DNA of 5,727 nucleotides from Erysipelothrix sp. (GTDB lineage Bacteria > Bacillota_I > Bacilli_A > Erysipelotrichales > Erysipelotrichaceae): positions 1 through 5,727 of the forward strand of contig JAAZEC010000105.1 of the NCBI GenBank assembly GCA_012512495.1, read 5' to 3'. The position numbers were made by a program, and so were the translations under genes. The notes under the pieces are model-generated. The model saw nothing but the letters and a program-made list of their open reading frames with translations. It was not told the origin of the DNA and did no database searches. Positions 1 to 5,631 of this stretch are shown here, one piece after another. How positions within the stretch are numbered: the first letter of the stretch is position 1; each line of letters begins with the position of its first letter.

Positions 1-462
1 GGTCTAACCACTCAATTTAAAAATAAGAATGTCACAACCAAGATTGTTTCTTTTGAGTTGAAGAAGGCTCATGAGAGACTCATCTCAAAACTGAAGTGTG
101 ACCCGGAAACCCTAGTCTATCATATTAAGCGCCTGCGCTTTGTGGATGGGGATCCCTTTGTAGTTGAATATACCTACTACAATTCTGAAGTGGTATCTGG
201 CATCACTCAGGAGATAGCCTCCAGCTCAATCTTCGCTTACATCCGTGAAGAACTGAAACTGGAAATTGGCTATGTAGACATGATTATCAGTTCTGATATC
301 CTGAGTTCAGAGGATGCTGTCTTATTAGGTCTTGAGGATGGTATGCCATCCTTGAAGACTGAGAATGTAGAAATGCTAAGGAATGGGAAAATCTTTGCTT
401 GTTCGGTGGATGTCCATCACTACCGCCGTGCTAAGTTCCTGAAACTTTCCAACTATATCTGA
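1..462 (+). CDS. GntR-family transcriptional regulator, C-terminal UTRA domain (5'-partial)
   Basis: The reading frame is open from base 1 to a TGA at 460-462, so the gene starts left of the window; the TTG at 58 lies inside the domain and is not a start. The visible 153 residues look like a UTRA domain, the chorismate-lyase-like effector pocket of HutC-subfamily GntR repressors: an RLRFVDGDPFVVEYTYYN strand pair in the first half, then an alternating helix/strand stretch, ending in a VDVHHYRRAKFLKL strand typical of the UTRA end. The winged-helix DNA-binding half is not visible. UTRA regulators usually bind phosphorylated sugars and control nearby PTS or hydrolase genes, so by context this is probably the local regulator of the beta-glucoside genes, relieved by a 6-phospho-glucoside or glucose-6-phosphate (inference). 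It is convergent with the GH4 gene and separated from it by a hairpin terminator. The family call is fairly sure; the ligand is not known. Confidence 0.85.
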   Translation, partial: GLTTQFKNKNVTTKIVSFELKKAHERLISKLKCDPETLVYHIKRLRFVDGDPFVVEYTYYNSEVVSGITQEIASSSIFAYIREELKLEIGYVDMIISSDILSSEDAVLLGLEDGMPSLKTENVEMLRNGKIFACSVDVHHYRRAKFLKLSNYI

Positions 463-474
463 GAATAGAAACCA

Positions 475-512
475 AAAGGGTCAACTTAAGAATAATCTTA
501 GGCTGGCCCTTT
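475..512 (+). terminator. Long-stem terminator between convergent regulator and GH4 genes
   Basis: A 17-position stem (475-491 with 496-512) closes a 4-base ATAA loop, with one A-C mismatch and two G-U wobbles when read as plus-strand RNA. It starts 12 bases after the regulator's stop codon. The plus-strand T tract (CCCTTTGTCT) is poor; on the minus strand the stem is followed by CCCTTTTGG, so some bidirectional use is possible. The two wobbles become A-C mismatches on the minus strand, so the fold favours the regulator transcript. Confidence 0.7.
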
Positions 513-580
513 GTCTGGTATTTGAAGGAAGTTTGAGTGAATTGACTAAGTCGCTAAACATTTTAGTAGCTAACTCTAGG

Positions 581-1903
581 CTATTTTTCTCTTCTATTAA
601 ACTGAGGAAGATAGCGTTTGTGTGCTTCCAGCATTTCATTCAGGATAAGGGTGGCCTTCTGTTCTGATTGAACGAGTGGATTCATGACCATGGCCAGATA
701 GGCATCCTGGTATTGACCGCTCACAGCAGCCAAGGCACTTTGCTTCTCGAATGCTTTCATTTGCTGGATGATTCCGAGAGCTCCAGGTTTTAGAATCGGC
801 ATAGTCAAGGGGGTTGGCCCATCTTTTGTAATGAGAGAAGAGACCTCGATGACATCATGGGGATCGATTCCCTGAAGCGCACCACGGTTAGGTGTATTGA
901 CGACTTGGATATCCTTTTTATCATTGGCGATGGAGTCCATGAGGTTACATGCTGCATCGGAGTAGTAGGCGCCTCCGCGGAGCTCTAACTCTTTTGGTTT
1001 AATAGCTAGGTTCTGATCTTTGTACTGTTCAAACAGATCCTTCTCTAATCGCATGACTACTTCTGCGCGGGTCGTGTTGGTTTTCATTTGTTCCTCTTGA
1101 GCTTTCAGCATTTCATCCTTCTGGTAGTAATACCTTAGGTAGGAACAGGGGATATAGCCAAGTGAGTCAAGGAAAGCCTGTGACCAGGGAATATCCACGA
1201 TGTTTTTCATGCCAAGGCCGCTCGTGCTGGCATAGAGTTTCAGCAGGTCTTTGGTCATGTTGTTACCATCGAGATAGGCATTGATGCCAAAGACTAGATG
1301 GTTGAGACCGGCCATGTCGATTCGGATGCGTGAAACATCCGCATTGAGCAGGCGGGCGGCTTCGACATGCATGCCGTAGGGAAGGTTACAGACACCAATG
1401 AAACGTTTCCATGAAGTGTACTCATGGATGGCTTGCGTCACGATGCCCGCAGGGTTGGTGAAATTGATAATCCATGCCTCTGGGCAGAGCTCTTCACAGT
1501 CTTTGATGATGTCCATGATCACTGGAATGGTGCGTAACGCTTTGAAGAGTCCGCCGGGTCCGTTGGTTTCTTGTCCAATGACACCATGTTTGGCGGGGAT
1601 GGCTTCGTCTAGAGCGCGGGCTTCAAGTCCGCCGACCCTTAACTGGGTGGTGACAAAGTCAGCGTCTTTGAGTGCTTCTCTTCGATCGAGAGTGGAATGG
1701 ACCTGGACGGGGAGTCCTGCTTTCTTGAACTGGCGTTTGGCTAGTTCGGTGATGATTTCGAGTTTTTCCTTGCCTTCTTCGATGTCTACGAGCCAGAATT
1801 GAGTGCATGGAAAACTATCATAGCGTTTGATGAGTCCCTCGACGAGTTCGGGTGTGTATGATGAGCCGCCACCGAAGGTGACAATTTTTAAATGTGTGTT
1901 CAT
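581..1903 (-). CDS. licH: GH4 6-phospho-beta-glucosidase (LicH/CelF/ChbF type), NAD- and Mn-dependent
   Basis: This cytosolic enzyme should cleave 6-phospho-beta-glucosides (cellobiose-6-P and similar) to glucose-6-P plus sugar or aglycone by the GH4 oxidation-elimination route, which needs NAD+ and a divalent metal. The 440 residues fit the family's full length. Visible marks: the N-terminal Rossmann motif VTFGGGSSYTPELVEGL (8-24); GQETNGPGGLFKALRTIPV (110-128); INFTNPAGIVT (146-156); GVCNLPYG (170-177), with Cys172 as metal ligand; AGLNHL (198-203), with His202 as second metal ligand; IPCSYLRYYY (251-260), which should hold the catalytic-base Tyr (probably Tyr255); and RGGAYYSDAACN (309-320). 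It resembles B. subtilis LicH throughout. The ATG at 1903-1901 is preceded by AGAGG (1915-1911) with a 7-base gap, which fixes the start. It is divergent from the PTS gene and shares its control region. It is intact, with no missing key residue seen. GH4 enzymes can act on other phospho-glycosides, so exact substrate is inferred from similarity. Confidence 0.93.
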   Translation of the reverse strand: MNTHLKIVTFGGGSSYTPELVEGLIKRYDSFPCTQFWLVDIEEGKEKLEIITELAKRQFKKAGLPVQVHSTLDRREALKDADFVTTQLRVGGLEARALDEAIPAKHGVIGQETNGPGGLFKALRTIPVIMDIIKDCEELCPEAWIINFTNPAGIVTQAIHEYTSWKRFIGVCNLPYGMHVEAARLLNADVSRIRIDMAGLNHLVFGINAYLDGNNMTKDLLKLYASTSGLGMKNIVDIPWSQAFLDSLGYIPCSYLRYYYQKDEMLKAQEEQMKTNTTRAEVVMRLEKDLFEQYKDQNLAIKPKELELRGGAYYSDAACNLMDSIANDKKDIQVVNTPNRGALQGIDPHDVIEVSSLITKDGPTPLTMPILKPGALGIIQQMKAFEKQSALAAVSGQYQDAYLAMVMNPLVQSEQKATLILNEMLEAHKRYLPQFNRREK

Positions 1904-1921
1904 AATCGTACCTCTGTGTTA

Positions 1922-1950
1922 ATTATAATTTATTCTAATGAATTTAACAA
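1922..1950 (-). promoter_or_regulatory. Predicted sigma-A promoter for the GH4 gene
   Basis: Read on the minus strand: -35 TTGTTA (1950-1945), 17-base spacer, -10 TATAAT (1927-1922). Both hexamers are near consensus and the spacing is ideal. Transcription would begin near 1915, giving a leader of only about 12 bases that starts practically at the AGAGG ribosome binding site. That short leader is the one reservation. Confidence 0.6.
1931..1944 (+). promoter_or_regulatory. Candidate operator copy 1 (TATWCYAATGAATT)
   Basis: TATTCTAATGAATT here matches TATACCAATGAATT at 2005-2018 at 12 of 14 positions, in the same orientation. This copy lies in the spacer of the GH4 promoter, where a bound protein would block RNA polymerase. 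The operator role is inferred from position and repetition. The region is AT-rich, so chance is possible. Confidence 0.35.
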
Positions 1951-1957
1951 GAAAGGG

Positions 1958-1986
1958 TTTACAAATGATTTCTTTCTGAGTATAAT
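1958..1986 (+). promoter_or_regulatory. Predicted sigma-A promoter for the PTS-GH1 operon
   Basis: -35 TTTACA (1958-1963), 17-base spacer, perfect -10 TATAAT (1981-1986); likely transcription start near G1993. It lies back to back with the GH4 promoter: the two -35 boxes are only 7 bases apart, so one bound regulator could affect both. The operon leader would be about 125 bases. Confidence 0.8.
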
Positions 1987-2001
1987 GGGGTTGAGCTTAA
2001 A

Positions 2002-2018
2002 AGTTATACCAATGAATT
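2002..2018 (+). promoter_or_regulatory. Candidate operator copy 2, with a NagR/DasR-like half-site
   Basis: This copy holds TATACCAATGAATT (2005-2018), 74 bases from copy 1, or about seven helical turns. Read on the other strand, 2013-2002 gives ATTGGTATAACT. Its ATTGGT half and TA centre resemble the ATTGGTCTAGACCAAT-type sites of HutC-subfamily GntR regulators (NagR/YvoA, DasR), but the second half is degenerate. It lies at about +10 to +26 of the PTS promoter, where a repressor could obstruct elongation. Inference only. Confidence 0.4.
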
Positions 2019-2042
2019 ATTTTTCACAAGAGTTTAAGGGGA

Positions 2043-2081
2043 TGCGATGAATCCGAGAATGTCATCGCAGTGATTCATTGC
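2043..2081 (+). promoter_or_regulatory. Alternative hairpins in the PTS operon leader
   Basis: TGCGATGA (2043-2050) is perfectly complementary to TCATCGCA (2062-2069), an 8-bp stem with an 11-base loop. The same left segment, GCGATGAATC (2044-2053), can instead pair with GATTCATTGC (2072-2081) in a 10-bp stem with one G-U pair. The two folds exclude each other. A third option pairs 2010-2017 with 2073-2080. No T tract follows and the ribosome binding site of the PTS gene lies over 20 bases downstream, so neither fold is a plain terminator or a direct site mask. I do not recognise a known riboswitch or an antiterminator (RAT) site. Confidence 0.4.
2047..2073 (+). CDS. Possible 8-codon leader ORF upstream of the PTS gene
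   Basis: ATG at 2047 opens a frame reading MNPRMSSQ and stops at TGA 2071-2073. AAGGGG (2036-2041) sits 5 bases upstream, a better ribosome binding site than several real genes have. A ribosome on it would cover the left arm shared by both leader hairpins. Short ORFs with a purine-rich run in front arise easily by chance, and the peptide has no run of a regulatory amino acid, so this is only a candidate. Confidence 0.25.
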   Translation: MNPRMSSQ

Positions 2082-2118
2082 CATGAGCTTTTACTCTAAG
2101 AAAGAAAGGGAGAATATT

Positions 2119-3435
2119 ATGAATGCTTTTATTAATTGGTTAGATCTTCATTTTGTTCCGATTGCCGCAAAGATTGGCAGCCAGAAATATTTAGTTGCGA
2201 TTCGTGATGCGTTTGCTTCATTGATGCCTATTGTTTTAGTCGGTGCATTTGCTGTTCTACTCAACAACGTCTTCTTCGTACCTTGGTCTTTATTAGCGGG
2301 CTACATTGGAGAAGGACACCGATTTATTGTGTGGGCTTATGCGCACATTGCTCCGCTATTTGATTATCTAAGTGCGGGGACACTATCATTGATTTCGCTT
2401 TACCTCGTCTTTGCGATTGGTTATCAACGTGCTTCTTCGGAAGACCATGATGCATTGTCTACAGCTGTTATTGCTGCTGCTTCCTTTATTGTAGTGGGTG
2501 CTTTAGGAAATGCTGACACTGGCAACTTCCTAGATGCTAAGGGCATGTTTATTGCTTTGATTGTTGGTCTAGTGGCTAGCGGTATTTACATGAAGATTAC
2601 TGACAATGGATGGGTTATTAAACTTCCTGATTCAGTTCCGCCTGCTGTTGGCAAGGGCTTCTCAGCTGTTATTCCGGGTGCGTTCGCCATTGGATTCTGG
2701 GGAATTGTTGCTTATTGCTTCTCGGCGTTTGCTGGTGAAACTTTCTTCGTGTGGTTCCAAGCTACAATAGCTAATTCGCTCTTAGGTCTATCACAAGGAA
2801 TTGGTTCGATACTTATCATTTCATTCCTAGTACCGTTCCTTTGGTTCTTCGGTCTTCATGGGGCTAACCTGCTGGAAGCTGTTTTGAATCCTATCTATGG
2901 TCAACTGGGTCTTAATAATATTGACATGTACACTAATGGTGCCAGAACAGTTGCTGATGGCCTTTCTGTCTGGGTCCGTGGTTCCTGGGATGCTTATGTG
3001 TATCTTGGCGGCTCGGGTGGTACAATTGGTTTAGTCTTAGCGATACTTTTCTTCTCTAAAGTTAAACAGGATAAGGAAATAGCTAAGCTGTCACTTCCTA
3101 CAGGAGTCTTCATGATTAATGAACCTGTCTTGTTTGGTTTGCCTGTCGTCTTGAATCCGATTTACTTCATACCGTTTGTGTTGAATCAGCCGATTCTTGC
3201 TGGAATTGCTTATGTGGCGACTAGCGTTGGGTTTGCTGGTCCGATTGTCAACCAAGTTCCTTGGACGACACCTCCAGTCTTGAATGCCTTCTTATCGACG
3301 AATGGTTCGATAGGTGCGGTTGTTATTGCCTTGGTTAATATTGCTATTGGTTTCTTGATTTACCTGCCATTTGTTTATATGGGTAACAAGCAGGAAGAGA
3401 AACGTCTTGCTGAGGAAGCTAACATAAACGCTTAG
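2119..3435 (+). CDS. PTS system EIIC component, lactose/cellobiose family (CelB/LicC-like)
   Basis: This integral membrane permease should bind a beta-glucoside disaccharide outside and pass it inward while EIIB phosphorylates it at O6. The chosen ATG gives 438 residues and has AAAGGGAG (2105-2112) 6 bases ahead; an in-frame ATG at 2083 (450 residues) has no ribosome binding site. Many hydrophobic segments are visible, among them 31-53, 90-101, 113-130, 143-157, 183-205, 228-246, 303-313, 339-372 and 396-420. Family motifs: FGLHGANLLEAVLNPIYG (244-261), FMINEPVLFGLP (331-342), VPWTTPP (380-386). His247, Glu335 and Trp382 match the substrate-site His, Glu and Trp known from the B. cereus ChbC structure, as I recall it. 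EIIA and EIIB are not fused to it and are not in the window. It is first gene of the operon, with its own promoter. Cellobiose-type substrate is inferred from the two phospho-glucosidases; lactose, chitobiose or an aryl-glucoside is possible. Confidence 0.92.
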   Translation: MNAFINWLDLHFVPIAAKIGSQKYLVAIRDAFASLMPIVLVGAFAVLLNNVFFVPWSLLAGYIGEGHRFIVWAYAHIAPLFDYLSAGTLSLISLYLVFAIGYQRASSEDHDALSTAVIAAASFIVVGALGNADTGNFLDAKGMFIALIVGLVASGIYMKITDNGWVIKLPDSVPPAVGKGFSAVIPGAFAIGFWGIVAYCFSAFAGETFFVWFQATIANSLLGLSQGIGSILIISFLVPFLWFFGLHGANLLEAVLNPIYGQLGLNNIDMYTNGARTVADGLSVWVRGSWDAYVYLGGSGGTIGLVLAILFFSKVKQDKEIAKLSLPTGVFMINEPVLFGLPVVLNPIYFIPFVLNQPILAGIAYVATSVGFAGPIVNQVPWTTPPVLNAFLSTNGSIGAVVIALVNIAIGFLIYLPFVYMGNKQEEKRLAEEANINA

Positions 3436-3460
3436 GGTATTACATTCTTGGGATTTATTC

Positions 3461-3492
3461 AAACGCTGAGGGCTTCATGGTCTTCAGCGTTT
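3461..3492 (+). terminator. Intercistronic hairpin after the PTS gene (possible partial terminator)
   Basis: AAACGCTGA (3461-3469) pairs perfectly with TCAGCGTTT (3484-3492), and four more pairs (two G-U) extend the stem inward to a TTCATG loop, 13 pairs in all. The tail TTTATTCTC is a weak T tract, and the next gene follows 26 bases later with its own ribosome binding site but no clear promoter. It probably either attenuates read-through, lowering downstream gene expression relative to the permease, or protects the upstream mRNA 3' end. Confidence 0.6.
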
Positions 3493-3517
3493 ATTCTCAA
3501 AAGGAAAGGAAAACAAA

Positions 3518-3970
3518 ATGATTAAAGTGTCAAAAGTTATGTCTCATAGTGATGAAGTTGTTTATGATTTCATAATTAACATGTTCGCTGATCAATTCAA
3601 AATCAAGCCTGATCGGCTTTTGAACCATCGTTATAAGACGACGATGAAGTACAAGAAGTCGTCTATCCCTGTGGAACAGTCTGTGACTGAGCTTGTCTTG
3701 AATCAGCGGATTGAGTTTGTGACGAGTTATGGTGATCAAGCAATCAGATCGGCTTATTGGCTTGAGAAACAGGGAGAACATAAGACGAAGGTTACCTTAA
3801 GTGAGGATGGCTCTTCGGATAAAAAGACAATTGATCTCAATTATAAACTGTTCAGTTTTCCGCTTCTTAACTCTTCTGCGAAGAAGAAACTGAAGATGCG
3901 TTTATATCAGATCGATCGGGCGATTATTGATCGAGAAATCAAATCAGATAGTCAGGAGGGTAATGAATGA
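3518..3970 (+). CDS. DUF3284-like protein of beta-glucoside PTS operons
   Basis: A 150-residue protein, apparently soluble, with no signal peptide or membrane span. It begins MIKVSKVMSHSDEVVYDFI, with a strand and then a helix like the opening of the DUF3284 family, which is often found beside PTS and GH1 genes in lactobacilli and streptococci. The middle alternates charged and hydrophobic residues as in antiparallel strands (about 43-105), and the end (118-145) is a basic helix rich in Lys and Arg. That order recalls the START/SRPBCC-type ligand-binding fold, but this is inference. The start is firm: AAAGGA (3505-3510) lies 7 bases ahead of the ATG. Its TGA overlaps the next gene's ATG by 4 bases, so the two are probably translationally coupled. 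No biochemical function is known to me for this family. The context suggests a role in handling or sensing the imported phospho-sugar. Confidence 0.75.
   Translation: MIKVSKVMSHSDEVVYDFIINMFADQFKIKPDRLLNHRYKTTMKYKKSSIPVEQSVTELVLNQRIEFVTSYGDQAIRSAYWLEKQGEHKTKVTLSEDGSSDKKTIDLNYKLFSFPLLNSSAKKKLKMRLYQIDRAIIDREIKSDSQEGNE
3954..3970 (+). promoter_or_regulatory. Strong ribosome binding site and ATGA stop/start overlap
   Basis: AGGAGGG (3954-3960) lies inside the end of the DUF3284-like gene, 6 bases before the ATG at 3967, which shares ATGA with that gene's stop. It supports the 75-residue frame being a real gene although it is short. Confidence 0.75.
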
Positions 3971-4194
3971 TTATTGTGTTTAGTCCCTTGCAAAGGGAGT
4001 TTATAAAGGAACTGTTTGACGCTCAGAGTTATGAGGGCGTGAGTTTTGAATGGGTGAAACAGGAGGGCATGAAACTGTTCTTTAGGATCTCACCGGATGA
4101 TGAGTCGGCTGTGAAAATTGCGAAGAAAGTTATTAAAGCGAGTAAGTATGGAGCGTCCCTGAATTTCATGGTGGACTATGAATCAGATGTTTAA
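3967..4194 (+). CDS. Small conserved-looking protein of unknown function (75 aa)
   Basis: I do not recognise this protein. It is 75 residues, with no membrane segment or signal peptide and no cysteine. The sequence suggests a short alpha/beta fold: MIIVFSPLQREFIKELFD (strand then helix), VSFEWVKQEGMKLFFRIS (two strands forming a hairpin), an acidic turn PDDES, a basic helix AVKIAKKVIKASKYG and a last strand ASLNFMVDY. It is real on three counts: a near-ideal ribosome binding site, a 4-base overlap with the gene before it and a 17-base overlap with the GH1 gene after it, all in one direction. Such tight packing suggests a stoichiometric link to the DUF3284-like protein or to the GH1 enzyme, for example as a partner or modulator (inference). 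Confidence 0.7.
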   Translation: MIIVFSPLQREFIKELFDAQSYEGVSFEWVKQEGMKLFFRISPDDESAVKIAKKVIKASKYGASLNFMVDYESDV

Positions 4195-5608
4195 TAAGGA
4201 TTTTCTGTGGGGTAGTGCTTCGGCTGCTTACCAGGTGGAGGGAGCTTATAATCTCGATGGCAAGGGAGTCTCTATCTGGGATGAATGGGTCAGGATTCCT
4301 GGCAAGACATTTGAGGGGACCAATGGTGATGTAGCAGCAGATCATTATCATCGTTACAAGGAAGATATTGCCTTAATGAGTGAACAGGGTCTTAAAACGT
4401 ATCGTTTTTCGATTGCTTGGACGCGTATTTTGCCGCAGGGTCGTGGTGAAGTTAATCAGCTAGGGATTGACTTCTATAACCGTGTGATTGATGAGTGTCT
4501 GAAGGTTGGGATTGAACCGATGGTGACGATTTACCACTGGGATCTTCCGAAGGCACTTCAGGACGAGTATGCTGGTTGGGAATCTCGCCGTATTATTGAG
4601 GATTTCACGGAATATGCTAGGGTTTGTTTTGAGAACTTCAGTGATCGGGTGAAGTATTGGATTGTCTTGAATGAGCCGAATATCTTTACGGAACTTGGTT
4701 ATTTGCTGGCGATGCATCCACCGGGGAAATCGGATATGAAATTGAAGTTTCAAACGTATCATCATACGGCACTGGTTCATGCGAGCGTGGTGAAACTATT
4801 CAAAGAGAATGGTTATCCTGGTCAGATTGGTTCTTCGATTGCCTACAGCAATGGTTATCCTGCTTCGGATAGTGAAGAGGATATTGAGGCTTGCAGGCGT
4901 TATTATGAGACGGTTTCACATTACAATATGGATATCTACTTCAAGGGAGAATATCCGAAGTGGGGTCTTTCCTACTTGAGGAATGCTGGTTTGGCTCCTG
5001 ATATTCTTGAAGGTGATATTGAACTATTGAGAGAGGGTGCCTTACATTCTGATTTCATTGGGATTAATTACTACCAGTCGAATACGCTGGCTTATAATCC
5101 TGTGGATGGGGTGGGTCTTAATAAACTGAATACGACGGGGAAGAAGGGTACCTCTATGGAATCCGGTGTTCCTGGTTTGTTTAAGATGGTGCAAAATCCT
5201 GAGCTTGAGTATACGGATTGGGATTGGGTGATTGATCCCCATGGCTTGACTCAGTCATTGATTGAGATCCATGAGCGTTATAGCAAGCCTTTGATTATTA
5301 GTGAGAATGGTTTGGGTGCGTATGATGTGGTTGAGGATGGCCGGATTCATGATGGCTATCGGATTGATTACTTGAAGAAGCACATCCTTGCTTGTTATTT
5401 TGCGATTCAAGAAGGTGTTGATTTACTAGCCTATTGTACATGGTCTTTTACGGATATCTTATCGTGGCTGAATGGTTATCAGAAGCGTTATGGTTTTGTG
5501 CATATTGATTTTGAGGATGATAGACTGCCTCGACTTAAAAAAGACTCCTTCTATTTCTATCAGGGAGTCATTGAATCGAATGGTGAATCTGTACTAAAAG
5601 AGGACTAG
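4178..5608 (+). CDS. bglC: GH1 6-phospho-beta-glucosidase (BglC/YckE type)
   Basis: This cytosolic retaining hydrolase should split 6-phospho-beta-glucosides after PTS uptake. The 476-residue TIM barrel is full length and resembles B. subtilis BglC end to end. Seen: FLWGSASAAYQVEGA near the N-terminus; the acid/base Glu166 in VLNEPN; the nucleophile Glu376 in IISENGLG; and the phosphate-binding set Ser429, Lys436, Tyr438 in DILSWLNGYQKRYGF, with the same 7- and 9-residue spacing as Ser428/Lys435/Tyr437 of lactococcal LacG. Trp430 after the serine is the residue found in 6-phospho-beta-galactosidases and in BglC-like enzymes, so some galactoside activity is possible. The start is uncertain: the ATG at 4178 has only GGTGG (4170-4174) 3 bases away, while the ATG at 4187 (protein MFNKDFLWG...) has it 12 bases away; either overlaps the preceding gene, implying coupled translation. 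The C-terminus, ending SNGESVLKED, is natural for the family, so the gene is complete although its last 108 coding bases are duplicated in reverse just downstream. Confidence 0.93.
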   Translation: MNQMFNKDFLWGSASAAYQVEGAYNLDGKGVSIWDEWVRIPGKTFEGTNGDVAADHYHRYKEDIALMSEQGLKTYRFSIAWTRILPQGRGEVNQLGIDFYNRVIDECLKVGIEPMVTIYHWDLPKALQDEYAGWESRRIIEDFTEYARVCFENFSDRVKYWIVLNEPNIFTELGYLLAMHPPGKSDMKLKFQTYHHTALVHASVVKLFKENGYPGQIGSSIAYSNGYPASDSEEDIEACRRYYETVSHYNMDIYFKGEYPKWGLSYLRNAGLAPDILEGDIELLREGALHSDFIGINYYQSNTLAYNPVDGVGLNKLNTTGKKGTSMESGVPGLFKMVQNPELEYTDWDWVIDPHGLTQSLIEIHERYSKPLIISENGLGAYDVVEDGRIHDGYRIDYLKKHILACYFAIQEGVDLLAYCTWSFTDILSWLNGYQKRYGFVHIDFEDDRLPRLKKDSFYFYQGVIESNGESVLKED

Positions 5609-5631
5609 CTAACATGCTCGTCCTCTTTTAG
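5594..5631. terminator. Symmetric intrinsic terminator at the end of the operon
   Basis: CTAAAAGAGGAC (5594-5605) pairs perfectly with GTCCTCTTTTAG (5620-5631) around a 14-base centre that contains the GH1 stop codon (TAG 5606-5608). The inner GAGGAC/GTCCTC stem followed by TTTT looks like a usual rho-independent terminator, and the A run on the left makes it work in both directions. Because the whole region is a much longer palindrome, I cannot say how much of this stem exists in the genome. Confidence 0.55.

Noticed and set aside
58..462. A separate 134-residue gene starting at TTG 58
   Set aside because: The frame is open back to base 1 and the residues before 58 continue the UTRA domain, so this is an internal codon of a partial gene.
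550..580. Small hairpin CTAAA-CAT-TTTAG near the GH4 gene's stop codon
   Set aside because: Only 5 A/T-rich pairs and no proper T tract; the 475-512 hairpin is the far stronger terminator in this gap.
1398..1802. Plus-strand open frame opposite the GH4 gene
   Set aside because: It lies wholly antisense to a well-conserved enzyme, has no ribosome binding site, and its protein (Ser/Met-rich) resembles nothing.
2083..2118. Longer N-terminus for the EIIC (start at ATG 2083)
   Set aside because: There is no ribosome binding site before 2083, the extra residues are polar and charged because they cover the ribosome binding site of the 2119 start, and the 2119 start gives the usual family N-terminus.
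3455..3470. Possible CcpA (cre) site in ATTCAAACGCTGAGGG
   Set aside because: It has the AANCG core but fails the flanking positions of the cre consensus and is better explained as the left arm of the hairpin; no good cre site was seen near either promoter.
3910..3936. Cluster of GATC/CGATC words near the end of the DUF3284-like gene
   Set aside because: They are explained by Ile-Asp/Asp-Arg codons in the protein; no regular spacing or convincing hairpin.
4460..5242. Minus-strand open frames inside the GH1 gene
   Set aside because: They are Arg/Ile/His-rich shadows of the GH1 coding strand without start signals.
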